Of a DNA stretch of 64,000 nt, positions 49,146 through 57,642 are shown one piece after another. Below the pieces are notes generated by a model, which had not been told where the DNA came from, ran no database searches, and saw nothing but the letters and a program-made list of their open reading frames with translations. Position numbers and translations under genes: made by a program. Positions within the stretch are counted from its first letter, which is position 1. Each line of letters starts with the position of its first letter. Source of the DNA: Streptomyces filipinensis (GTDB taxonomy: Bacteria; Actinomycetota; Actinomycetes; Streptomycetales; Streptomycetaceae); contig NZ_BMTD01000007.1 in NCBI RefSeq assembly GCF_014649495.1, forward strand, positions 1 to 64,000. Direction: 5' to 3'.

Positions 49146-50546
49146 CTAGTCCAACCGGTCCACCTGGCGGAGCCGGTTCGTCGCGTCCAGCGCGGCGACC
49201 TTGTACGACTCCGCGAGCGTCGGGTAGTTGAACACCGCGTCCACGAGGTAGTCCACCGTCCCCCCGCACCCCATCACCGACTGCCCGATGTGGATCAGCT
49301 CGGTCGCCCCGGAACCGAAGCAGTGCACCCCGAGCAGCGTCCGGTCCACCGGGGAGACCAGCAGCTTCAGCATGCCGTGCGAGTCCCCGATGATCTGTCC
49401 CCGGGCCAGTTCCCGGTACCGGGCCACGCCCACCTCGAACGGCACCCGGTCCTCGGTCAGCCGGTCCTCGGTCCGCCCGACGAAGCTGATCTCCGGGATC
49501 GTGTAGATGCCGATGGGCTGCAGCTGGTGCATCCGCCCGGCCGGCTCCCCGCACGCGTGGTACGCCGCCGCGCGGCCCTGCTCCATCGAGGTCGCGGCGA
49601 GCGCCGGGAAGCCGATGACGTCACCGACGGCGTAGATGTGCGGCACCTCGGTGCGGTAGTGCGCGTCCACCGTGATCCGGCCGCGCGCGTCCGCCGCCAG
49701 CCCGGCGCTGTGCAGGTCCAGTTCGTCGGTCAGGCCCTGCCGGCCCGCCGAGTACATCACCGTGTCCGCCGGGATCTTCTTGCCGCTCTCCAGCACGGTG
49801 AGCGTGCCCCGCGGATGGCGTTCGACGGCGGCGACCGTCTCGCCGAAGCGGAAGGTGACGGCCAGGTCGCGCAGGTGGTACTTGAGCGACTCCACGATCT
49901 CGACGTCGCACAGGTCCAGCATCGCGGCACGCTTCTCCACCACGGTGACCCTGCTGCCCAGCGCGGCGAACATCGAGGCGTACTCCATGCCGATGACACC
50001 CGCACCCACGATCACCATGGACCGCGGCACCCGCTCCAGCGAGAGCACGTTGTCGGAGTCCATGATCGTCCGCCCGTCGAACTCCACGCTGTCCGGACGG
50101 GCCGGCCGGGTGCCGGTGGCGATGACGACGTGCCCGGCGCTCAGCCGCCGTTCCCGTCCGGACGGCTCGGACAGGGCGATGGTGTGCGGGTCGGCGAAGC
50201 GGGCCGTGCCGGAGTGGACGCTCACGTGGTTGCGGGCGAGCTGGCTGCGGACGACGTCCACCTCGCGGGCGACGACATGACGGGTGCGCGCGGTCAGATC
50301 GGCGACGGTGATGTCGTCCTTCAGCCGGTAGCTCTGCCCGTACAGATCGCGCTGGGTGAGACCGGTCAGATACAGCACGGCCTCGCGCAGGGTCTTGGAG
50401 GGGATGGTTCCGGTGTGCAGGGAGACCCCGCCGAGCATGTCGGGGCGGTCGACGACGGCGACCCGGCGGCCGAGCTTGGCCGCGGCGATGGCGGCCTTCT
50501 GACCGCCGGGTCCGGATCCGATGACGAGCATGTCGAAGTCGGGCAC
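49146..50546 (-). CDS. sthA: Soluble NAD(P)+ transhydrogenase (Si-specific)
   Basis: 466 residues, the usual length of SthA. N-terminal FAD Rossmann motif FDMLVIGSGPGGQKAAIAAA; HTGTIPSKTLREAVL occupies the position where disulfide reductases have CxxxxC, but the Cys pair is absent (GTIPSKT), typical of transhydrogenase. NAD(P) domain MVIVGAGVIGMEYASMFAAL, then VGDVIGFPALAATSMEQGRA. It transfers hydride between NADPH and NAD+ in the cytosol to balance redox pools. GTG 50546 gives the expected start; a -10-like CAGACT 7 nt upstream suggests a leaderless mRNA. A longer ORF to 50681 is not needed. Confidence 0.93.
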   Translation of the reverse strand: MPDFDMLVIGSGPGGQKAAIAAAKLGRRVAVVDRPDMLGGVSLHTGTIPSKTLREAVLYLTGLTQRDLYGQSYRLKDDITVADLTARTRHVVAREVDVVRSQLARNHVSVHSGTARFADPHTIALSEPSGRERRLSAGHVVIATGTRPARPDSVEFDGRTIMDSDNVLSLERVPRSMVIVGAGVIGMEYASMFAALGSRVTVVEKRAAMLDLCDVEIVESLKYHLRDLAVTFRFGETVAAVERHPRGTLTVLESGKKIPADTVMYSAGRQGLTDELDLHSAGLAADARGRITVDAHYRTEVPHIYAVGDVIGFPALAATSMEQGRAAAYHACGEPAGRMHQLQPIGIYTIPEISFVGRTEDRLTEDRVPFEVGVARYRELARGQIIGDSHGMLKLLVSPVDRTLLGVHCFGSGATELIHIGQSVMGCGGTVDYLVDAVFNYPTLAESYKVAALDATNRLRQVDRLD

Positions 50547-50679
50547 CCTCGGGAGTCTGACAGCCCTCCGGCCCGCTCCGGAAGCGATCGCCGGTGCCGA
50601 AACACCCCGGCCCGCCCGGGAGTTGCGGTCGCCGTCCGCTCTCCTCGCCACGCGGTTGCGCCGGGAGGACAATGACGCC

Positions 50680-51813
50680 ATGGGTCAGCGACCCGGCGAC
50701 CTGAGCGCTCCCGCCAGGCTGGCCGGCCCCGACGAGGGGATCGGCGCGGACGAACTCGCGCTCGCCGCCCGCAACCACGCCCTGCCCCTGGAGGCCCTGC
50801 GCTACGACATCACGCCGCCCGGACTGCACTACGTCCTCACGCACTACGACATCCCGTACGTCCCGCACGCCGGTGCCTGGCGGTTGACCGTCGACGGCCG
50901 GGTGCGCAGCCCGCTCGACCTTTCCCTCGCCGACCTGCTGTCGTTCCCGCAGGTCACCACCCGCGTGACCCTGGAGTGCGCGGGCAACGGCCGGGCCCTG
51001 CTCACCCCCCGGCCGGTCAGCCAGCCCTGGCTCGTGGAGGCGGTCGGCACCGCCGACTGGACCGGCGTACCGCTCAGGCTGCTGCTCGCCGAGGCGGGCG
51101 CGGACCCCGCGGCCGTGGACGTCGTCTTCACCGGCGCCGACCACGGGGTCGAGCGCGGTGTCGAGCAGGACTACCGGCGCGCCCTGCCCCTGGCCGCGGC
51201 CGACGGCGACGATCCCGAGGTACTGGTCGCCACCGCCATGAACGGCGCGCCGCTGCCGCCGCAGCACGGCCGGCCGCTGCGGCTGATCGTGCCCGGCTGG
51301 TACGGCATGGCCCAGGTGAAGTGGCTGCGCCGCGTCACCGTCAGCGACGTACCGTTCACGGGCTTCCAGCAGTCGGTCGCCTACCGGATCCGGCGCACCG
51401 CCGACGAGCAGGGCGAGCCGGTCACGCGGATCGCGCCGCGCGCGTTGTTCGTGCCGCCCGGGTTTCCCGACTTCATGTCCCGTACGCGGGTGGTGCGGCC
51501 TGGGCACGTGCGGCTGGAGGGGCGGGCCTGGTCCGGGCAGGGACCGGTGACGGCGGTGGAGGTGAGTACGGATCGCGGCGCGACCTGGGAGCCGGCCCTC
51601 CTCGGCCCTGTGCCGCACGGGCACCGCTGGGCTTGGCGGGCCTGGCACCACGACTGGACCGCGCGGCCCGGCGAGCACGCGGTGGGTGCGCGTGCGACGG
51701 ATGCCACGGGTCGTGCCCAGCCCCTTGACCAGTACTGGAACCGAGGCGGGTTCGGCAACAACGCGGTGCGCTGGGTACGGGTCGTCTGCGCCGGCGTCGC
51801 CGAGTCGCCGTAG
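50680..51813 (+). CDS. Sulfite-oxidase-like molybdopterin oxidoreductase
   Basis: 377 residues. The molybdopterin domain includes YDIPYVPHAGAWRLTVDGRV, then TTRVTLECAGNGRALL, where the Cys coordinates molybdenum, and GVERGVEQDYRRALPLA, LVATAMNGAPLPPQHGRPLR, IVPGWYGMAQVKWLRRVTVS. The C-terminal Ig-like dimerisation domain (VVRPGHVRLEGRAWSGQGPV) is present. No Tat signal is visible, so it may be cytosolic. It resembles bacterial SorA/YedY-type enzymes; the substrate may be sulfite or another oxo-anion. SD GGGAGGA. Confidence 0.88.
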   Translation: MGQRPGDLSAPARLAGPDEGIGADELALAARNHALPLEALRYDITPPGLHYVLTHYDIPYVPHAGAWRLTVDGRVRSPLDLSLADLLSFPQVTTRVTLECAGNGRALLTPRPVSQPWLVEAVGTADWTGVPLRLLLAEAGADPAAVDVVFTGADHGVERGVEQDYRRALPLAAADGDDPEVLVATAMNGAPLPPQHGRPLRLIVPGWYGMAQVKWLRRVTVSDVPFTGFQQSVAYRIRRTADEQGEPVTRIAPRALFVPPGFPDFMSRTRVVRPGHVRLEGRAWSGQGPVTAVEVSTDRGATWEPALLGPVPHGHRWAWRAWHHDWTARPGEHAVGARATDATGRAQPLDQYWNRGGFGNNAVRWVRVVCAGVAESP

Positions 51814-51920
51814 GGGCTGGTGCCGTAGGGCGGGGCGCGGGCCCTGCGTGGTCCCCGCGCCCCTTTCGGCCGGCTGCTCAGCCCCCGTCTGACCTGTTCC
51901 CCTGGATTCCCCGGACCGCC

Positions 51921-52127
51921 CTACGGCAGCAGCCTCTCGATGGCCGTCGGGCCCTCCTTCTCCATCTTGCGGCGGGCCCAGTCGAGGTTCTTCGGTGTGA
52001 CGTCCCTGCCCGCCGCCATCACCAGGTCCTCCGGGGTGATGTCCCGGGAAGGAGCGGAGTGGAGCAGGGCGTCCGGGGTGCAGTGGTCGTCGGACGACCG
52101 GGATTCGTCGGGTGTGGATGTCGACAT
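51921..52127 (-). CDS. Small hypothetical protein
   Basis: 68 residues: MSTSTPDESRSSDDHCTPDA ... SRDITPEDLVMAAGRDVTPK, NLDWARRKMEKEGPTAIERL. The recurring DITPEDL / DVTPKNL pattern suggests two short helical repeats. It has a good SD (AGGAGG, 4 nt before the ATG), so it is probably expressed. The function is unknown. It is divergent from the GH15 gene. Confidence 0.7.
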   Translation of the reverse strand: MSTSTPDESRSSDDHCTPDALLHSAPSRDITPEDLVMAAGRDVTPKNLDWARRKMEKEGPTAIERLLP

Positions 52128-52323
52128 GATGCCTCCTCCTCGGTCCGGATGACCGCATCCGTGCCGGTGCCGCCGAACGGGGCACCCTCTCACCATTGCC
52201 CGCATCGGCGCACCCTGCATCTTCAGGCGCGCGGGGAGCGGGTGAGGAGTGTCTTCCCAGCCCGCCGCGAAGCACTCGCTCCTAAGCTGGAAAACATCTC
52301 GCACACTCACCGGGAGGCCACCG

Positions 52324-54171
52324 ATGGCCGAGACCCCGTTTTCCGAGGACGCCCGCCACAGCCCCCGCTATCTGCCGATCGCCGAGCACGGACTCATCGG
52401 CGACCTGCGCAGCGTGGCCCTGGTCGGCACGAACGGCACGATCGACTGGTACTGCTGCCCGTCCTTCGACGCGCCCAGCGTCTTCGCGGCCATCCTCGAC
52501 GCCGAGCGCGGCGGCTCCTTCGAACTGGCCGCCTCCGTACCCGCGCGCACCAAGCAGTTCTACTTCCCCGACACCAACGTCCTGATCACCCGGTTCTTCA
52601 CCGAGGACGGCGTCGGAGAGGTGCAGGACTTCATGCCGGTGACCTGCGACAGCGCGGACGGCACGGGCGAGGCGGGGCGACACCGGCTGATCCGGCGGGT
52701 GGTCTGCGTCCGCGGGACCGTGCCCTTCCGGGTGCTGGTCGCCCCCCGTTTCGGCTACGGCGCCGTGCCGCACACCCTGCGCACCGTCGCCGGCACCGTC
52801 GTCTTCGAGTCCGCCGAGCGGTCCCTGGCGCTCACCTCCACGGTCGTCCTGGAGTGCGACGCCCGGGACGCGCGCGCCGACTTCAAGCTCGCCGAGGGCG
52901 AGACCGCGGTGTTCGCGCTCGACCAGCTCGGCGCCGCGGTGGCCCCCCGCGGCTGCGCGCACGCCGAGGCCGAGCACGAGTTCAACGTCACGGTCGCCTA
53001 CTGGCGGCGCTGGCTGCACCAGTCCCGCTACCGGGGCCGCTGGCGCGAGATGGTGCACCGCTCAGCCCTCACCCTGAAGCTGCTCACCTACGCCCCCACG
53101 GGCGCGATCGTCGCGGCCCCCACCACCAGCCTGCCCGAGCAGCTGGGCGGCGAGCGCAACTGGGACTACCGGTACGTGTGGGTCCGCGACGCCGCCTTCG
53201 CCGTCTACGCGCTGCTACGGCTCGGCTTCACCGGGGAGGCCGCGGCCTTCATGCGGTTCCTCACCACCCACATCACGCCGTGCGACGGCGACGGACGCGC
53301 CCCGCTGCAGATCATGTACGGCATCGACGGCCGCACCGAGCTGCCCGAGTTCGTGCTCCCGCACCTGGAGGGCCACCTGGGCTCCGCCCCGGTCCGGATC
53401 GGCAACGCCGCCGCCGGGCAGCTCCAGCTCGACATCTACGGCGCCCTGATCGACTCCATCTACCTGTACGACAAGTGGGCCCAGCCGATCTCCAGCGGCC
53501 AGTGGGACGACGTGTGCCATCTCGTCGACTGGGTGTGCGCCCACTGGGACCAGCCCGACGAGGGTGTGTGGGAGACCCGCGGCGGCCGCAAGAACTTCCT
53601 GTACTCGCGGCTGATGTGCTGGGTCGCCATCGAGCGGGCCATCCGCCTGGCCAACCGGCGCGGACTGCCCGCCGAGCTGCCCCGCTGGCGGCAGGCCCGC
53701 GACACGATCTACCGGCGGATCATGGACCGCGGCTGGTCCGTGCGGCGCGGCGCCTTCGTGCAGTCGGAGGGCGGCGACGTCCTGGACGCCTCCCTGCTGA
53801 TGATGCCGCTCGCCAAGTTCGTCGCCCCCACCGACCCCAAATGGCTGTCCACCCTGGACGCCCTCACCGAGGACCTGGTCTCCGACTCCCTGGTCTACCG
53901 CTACGACCCGCAGGCCAGCCCCGACGGACTGCGCGGCGACGAGGGCACCTTCTCCATCTGCTCGTTCTGGTACGTCGAGGCACTGGTGCGGGCCGGCCGG
54001 CTCGACGAGGCCCGGCTGGCCTTCGAGAAGATGCTCACCTACGCCAACCACCTCGGCCTGTACGCGGAGGAGATCGGCCGCACCGGCGAGCAACAGGGCA
54101 ACTTCCCGCAGGCGTTCACCCACCTGTCCCTGATCAGCGCCGCCTTCAACCTCGACCGCGCCCTCGGCTGA
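52324..54171 (+). CDS. GH15 family glycoside hydrolase (trehalase/glucoamylase-like)
   Basis: 615 residues. The N-terminal beta-domain starts YLPIAEHGLIGDLRSVALVG, TNGTIDWYCCPSFDAPSVFA. The (alpha/alpha)6 barrel contains ERNWDYRYVWVRDAAFAVYA, DIYGALIDSIYLYDKWAQPI and the catalytic Glu segments in PDEGVWETRGGRKNFLYSRL and YAEEIGRTGEQQGNFPQAFT. The GTNGTIDW and GNFPQAFTHL motifs are those of actinobacterial GH15 trehalases. It is probably cytosolic as no signal peptide is present, and hydrolyses trehalose or another alpha-glucoside to glucose. SD GGGAGG, 6 nt before the ATG. Confidence 0.92.
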   Translation: MAETPFSEDARHSPRYLPIAEHGLIGDLRSVALVGTNGTIDWYCCPSFDAPSVFAAILDAERGGSFELAASVPARTKQFYFPDTNVLITRFFTEDGVGEVQDFMPVTCDSADGTGEAGRHRLIRRVVCVRGTVPFRVLVAPRFGYGAVPHTLRTVAGTVVFESAERSLALTSTVVLECDARDARADFKLAEGETAVFALDQLGAAVAPRGCAHAEAEHEFNVTVAYWRRWLHQSRYRGRWREMVHRSALTLKLLTYAPTGAIVAAPTTSLPEQLGGERNWDYRYVWVRDAAFAVYALLRLGFTGEAAAFMRFLTTHITPCDGDGRAPLQIMYGIDGRTELPEFVLPHLEGHLGSAPVRIGNAAAGQLQLDIYGALIDSIYLYDKWAQPISSGQWDDVCHLVDWVCAHWDQPDEGVWETRGGRKNFLYSRLMCWVAIERAIRLANRRGLPAELPRWRQARDTIYRRIMDRGWSVRRGAFVQSEGGDVLDASLLMMPLAKFVAPTDPKWLSTLDALTEDLVSDSLVYRYDPQASPDGLRGDEGTFSICSFWYVEALVRAGRLDEARLAFEKMLTYANHLGLYAEEIGRTGEQQGNFPQAFTHLSLISAAFNLDRALG

Positions 54172-54261
54172 CCAACGGGGTGGTGTGTGCGCAGGTCGCA
54201 CGGGTACCCGGGAGTCTCCGGAAGGAGAACGACGCAGGGTCCACAGAAGGAGGAGACCCGC

Positions 54262-54495
54262 ATGACCAGCACCAGCGAGACCGGCCACGTCACCGGTACG
54301 CGCGACAAGAACTACGACCTGATCTGGTACGTGGAGGCGTGCCTGGACAACGCCCTGCGCCTGGAGACGTACATCCAGGACGCCGAACGCGAGCACGACA
54401 CCGAGCTCATCGACCTGTTCCACAAGGCTCAGTCCGACAGCCGCAAGGGCGCCGAGATGGGGAAGCAGCTGCTGCGCTCGCGGCTCAGCGCCTGA
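54262..54495 (+). CDS. Small conserved helical protein
   Basis: 77 residues: MTSTSETGHVTGTRDKNYDL, IWYVEACLDNALRLETYIQD, AEREHDTELIDLFHKAQSDS. All-alpha, acidic, with an ELIDLFHKAQSDSRKG segment that is well kept in similar small Streptomyces proteins (unknown function). It has a strong SD (AAGGAGGAG) and stands 90 bp after the GH15 gene, so they may be co-transcribed. Confidence 0.72.
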   Translation: MTSTSETGHVTGTRDKNYDLIWYVEACLDNALRLETYIQDAEREHDTELIDLFHKAQSDSRKGAEMGKQLLRSRLSA

Positions 54496-54778
54496 CCGCA
54501 CTCCTCCGCTCAGGCGAACCGGGAACTCGGAACGGGCCCGGCGGACCGCACACGTGCCCGGTCTCCGCGCAGCCAGGTGCCCCTCACGGCCCTGGCGCAC
54601 GCGGTGGACTCCGCGTCGTGGTCCCCTGGGCCCTCGCCGTGCCCCGGGCCGGCGGCCGGCGCGGCAGCGGTGACCCCGGCGGCGATCTCAGCCTCCGGCC
54701 GGTCGTACGCCGGGCCCCGCTCGTGCGGAGACCGGCGGAGTACGGTCGTGGGTTCCTGCGCGCCCATGCCGGAGCTCG
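54496..54778. other. Non-coding stretch
   Basis: 283 bp between the small gene at 54262 and the convergent phosphatase at 54779. It has no recognisable gene, strong hairpin or promoter on either strand. Confidence 0.4.
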
Positions 54779-57559
54779 TCACCCGTCGGATGATGTGTCC
54801 CCAACAGGTTCCCCCGGGGCTCGCGGCAGCGGCTGCTCCGCCCAGATGATCTTGCCCTGCGAGGTGTACCGGGTACCCCAGCGCTCGGCGAGCTGCGCGA
54901 CCAGGAACAGGCCCCGGCCGCCCTCGTCGGTGCTCGCCGCGTACCGCAGATGCGGCGAGGTCGTGCTGCGGTCGGAGACCTCGCAGATCAGCGTGCGGTC
55001 GCGCAGCAGCCGGACGCCGATCGGGGCGCGCCCGTAGCGGATGGCGTTGGTGACCAGCTCGCTCAGGATCAGCTCCGTCGTGAAGTCCAGCTCCGCCAGC
55101 CCCCAGTCGGCGAGCCGCCGGGTCACCTCGGACCGTACCTCGGACACCGCCGCGGGGTCGGACGGCACCTGCCACTCGGCGACCCGGTCGGCGCCCAGCA
55201 CCCGGGTACGGGCCACGATCAGCGCCACGTCGTCGCTCGGCCGGGCGGGCAACCGGCCCAGCACCGCCCGGCAGGTCTCCTCCGGCGAGGCGCCCGGCGC
55301 ACCGCGCAGCGCGTCACTCAGCAGTTCCAGACCCACGTCGATGTCCCGCTCGCGGTCCTCCACCAGCCCGTCGGTGTACAGCACCAGCCGGCTGCCCTCC
55401 GCCAGCTCCAGCTCCGCCGTCTCGAACGGCAGCCCGCCAAGACCCAGCGGCGGACCCGCCGGCACCTCGGCGAACTCCACCCGGCCGTCCGGGTGCACCA
55501 GCGCGGGCGGCGGATGGCCGGCCCGGGCCACCGTGCAGCGCCGCGCGACCGGGTCGTAGACCGCGTACAGACAGGTCGCGCCGGTGATCGCCGCGGCCCC
55601 GTCCGCGGCGCTCTCGTCCTGGTCGATCCGGCCGACCAACTCGTCCAGCAGCCCGAGAAGTTCGTCCGGCGGCAGGTCCAGCGCGGAGAAGTTGTGCACC
55701 GCCGTACGCAGCCGGCCCATGGTGGCCGCCGCGTGCAGCCCGTGCCCCACCACGTCCCCCACCACCAGCGCCACCCGCGCACCGGACAGCGGCAGCACGT
55801 CGAACCAGTCCCCGCCCACCCCGGCCTGCGCCGGCAGATAGCGGTATGCGATCTCCAGCGCGTCCTGCTCGGGCAGACTGCGCGGCAGCAGACTGCGCTG
55901 CAGGGTGACCGCCATGTTGTGCTCGCGCGTGTACCGGCGGGCGTTGTCGATGGAGACCGCCGCCCGCGCGACGAGTTCCTCGGCGAGGGCCAGCTCCTCG
56001 GCGTCGAACGGCTGCGGCTTCTCCGCCCGCCAGAAGTTCGCCACGCCCAGTACCAGACTGCCCGCCCTGAGCGGCACGGTGATCAGCGAGTGGATGCCGT
56101 ACGCCAGCACCTCGTCGGTGCGCTCCACGTTCTGCGCGCGCCAGCCGGGCGCCTCCCGCAGCCGGGGCACCAGGACCGACTGCCCGGTGGTCAGGCTGCG
56201 CGCCTGCGGCGAGGTGGGCACGAACCGGATCCGCTCGCCGACCGGGTACAGCGGTTCGTCCTTGCGGATGCCGGCGCAGGCGGCGCGGCGCAGCGCCGTG
56301 CCCGGCCTCGGCTCCTCGCCGTGCAGCACCGCGTCGAACAGGTCGACGGTCGCGAAGTCCGCGAACCGGGGCACCGCCAGCTCGGCCAGCTCCTCCGCGG
56401 TGCGGCCGACGTCCAGGCTGGTGCCGATGCCCACCCCGGCGTCGTACAGCATGTTCAGCCGCTCCCGCGCCACCTCCGCACGGCCGGACAGGGCCCGCAG
56501 CTCGGTGGAGTCGCGCAGCGTGGTGACGCTGCCGGCCGGACCGCCGCGCAGGTCGGTGGGGCGCTGGTTGATCGCCAGCAGCCGGTCCTTGACCAGGTGC
56601 ACCTCGTCCGTGGCGACCCGCCCCGAGGCGAGCAGCGCCGCCGTCTCGTCGTCCAGCCCCAGCTCCAGCACGCTGCGCAGCTCGGCGTCCTCGGGCAGGT
56701 CCAGCAGGCGGTGGGCCTCGTCGTTCGCGAGCAGCAGCCGGCTGTCGGCGCCGACGATCAGCACACCTTCCCGGACCGCGTGCAGCACCGCGTCGTGGTG
56801 CTCGTACATCCGCGTCATCTCGTACGGTCCGAGGCCGTGCGTCTGGCGCAGCAGCCGTCTGCTGACCAGGGCCGTGCCCCCGGTGGCCAGCGCGAGCGCC
56901 GCCGCTGCCGCCGCGAGCAGCAGGGGCAGCTGCTGGGCGGCCGCCCCTCCCACGTGCGCGGTGGTGATCCCGGCCGACACCAGCCCCACCACCTTGCCGC
57001 GCGCGTCCTTCACCGGCACCACGACCTGCACCAGCGGCCCTATCGTGCCGTTGACGTGCTCGGTGACCGTCCCCCCGGCCAGCGCCGGGCCGATCGTGCC
57101 GACGAACTTCTTGCCGATACGGCCGGGCTTGGGATGGGTGTAGCGGATGCCGTCGGTGTTCATCACGACGACGAAGTCCACGCCCGTCGCCTTGCGGGTC
57201 GCCTCCGCGTGCGGTTGCAGCACGGCCGTGGGATCGGGCGAGCGCAACGCGGCGGCCGTGCCGGGCGCGTTCGCGAACGTCTGGGCGACGGCGAGCGAAC
57301 GGTTCTGCGCCTCCCGATCGGTGTCGTGCCGCACCTGCAGCACCTGAGCCACCACCGCCGAGACCACCAGCAGCAGCACGATCACCACCTGGAGCAGGAA
57401 CACCTGCCCGGCGACGCTGCGCCCGGTCACCGCCGCCCGCAGCATTCCGGGCCGGCCGCCGTTCCCGCCCGGGCCCTGCGGCTGCCCGTCCTGCGAGGCG
57501 CGCGCGTCCCCGTTAGGACGGGGCGGCCGGGTCGCGGGCCGGCCGGGCAGTCGCACCAT
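54779..57559 (-). CDS. Membrane-bound PAS/GAF/SpoIIE phosphatase with RsbW-like kinase domain
   Basis: 926 residues. N-terminal membrane helix (VFLLQVVIVLLLVVSAVVAQ), an extracytoplasmic sCache-like sensor (ATGVDFVVVMNTDGIRYTHP), second helix (LPLLLAAAAAALALATGGTA), PAS (HHDAVLHAVREGVLIVGADS), GAF (RFADFATVDLFDAVLHGEEP), PP2C/SpoIIE (GGDWFDVLPLSGARVALVVG then DVVGHGLHAAATMGRLR; LVLYTDGLVEDRERDIDVGL) and a C-terminal HATPase anti-sigma-like domain (LILSELVTNAIRYGRAPIGV, DEGGRGLFLVAQLAERWGTR). So it both dephosphorylates and may phosphorylate anti-anti-sigma partners. Its likely start is ATG 57559. Confidence 0.93.
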   Translation of the reverse strand: MVRLPGRPATRPPRPNGDARASQDGQPQGPGGNGGRPGMLRAAVTGRSVAGQVFLLQVVIVLLLVVSAVVAQVLQVRHDTDREAQNRSLAVAQTFANAPGTAAALRSPDPTAVLQPHAEATRKATGVDFVVVMNTDGIRYTHPKPGRIGKKFVGTIGPALAGGTVTEHVNGTIGPLVQVVVPVKDARGKVVGLVSAGITTAHVGGAAAQQLPLLLAAAAAALALATGGTALVSRRLLRQTHGLGPYEMTRMYEHHDAVLHAVREGVLIVGADSRLLLANDEAHRLLDLPEDAELRSVLELGLDDETAALLASGRVATDEVHLVKDRLLAINQRPTDLRGGPAGSVTTLRDSTELRALSGRAEVARERLNMLYDAGVGIGTSLDVGRTAEELAELAVPRFADFATVDLFDAVLHGEEPRPGTALRRAACAGIRKDEPLYPVGERIRFVPTSPQARSLTTGQSVLVPRLREAPGWRAQNVERTDEVLAYGIHSLITVPLRAGSLVLGVANFWRAEKPQPFDAEELALAEELVARAAVSIDNARRYTREHNMAVTLQRSLLPRSLPEQDALEIAYRYLPAQAGVGGDWFDVLPLSGARVALVVGDVVGHGLHAAATMGRLRTAVHNFSALDLPPDELLGLLDELVGRIDQDESAADGAAAITGATCLYAVYDPVARRCTVARAGHPPPALVHPDGRVEFAEVPAGPPLGLGGLPFETAELELAEGSRLVLYTDGLVEDRERDIDVGLELLSDALRGAPGASPEETCRAVLGRLPARPSDDVALIVARTRVLGADRVAEWQVPSDPAAVSEVRSEVTRRLADWGLAELDFTTELILSELVTNAIRYGRAPIGVRLLRDRTLICEVSDRSTTSPHLRYAASTDEGGRGLFLVAQLAERWGTRYTSQGKIIWAEQPLPRAPGEPVGDTSSDG

Positions 57560-57642
57560 GTGCCCATGTCTACACTGCTCGGCCCGCTCCGGCGAGACCG
57601 TCGGCCGAGATGACGGTCGTCGATCGGCGTGGCGTGATCCGG

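Noticed and set aside
54577..54849. A 90-codon plus-strand ORF between the small gene and the phosphatase
   Set aside because: No SD; composition is Ala/Pro/Ser-rich and it runs into the antisense of the phosphatase.
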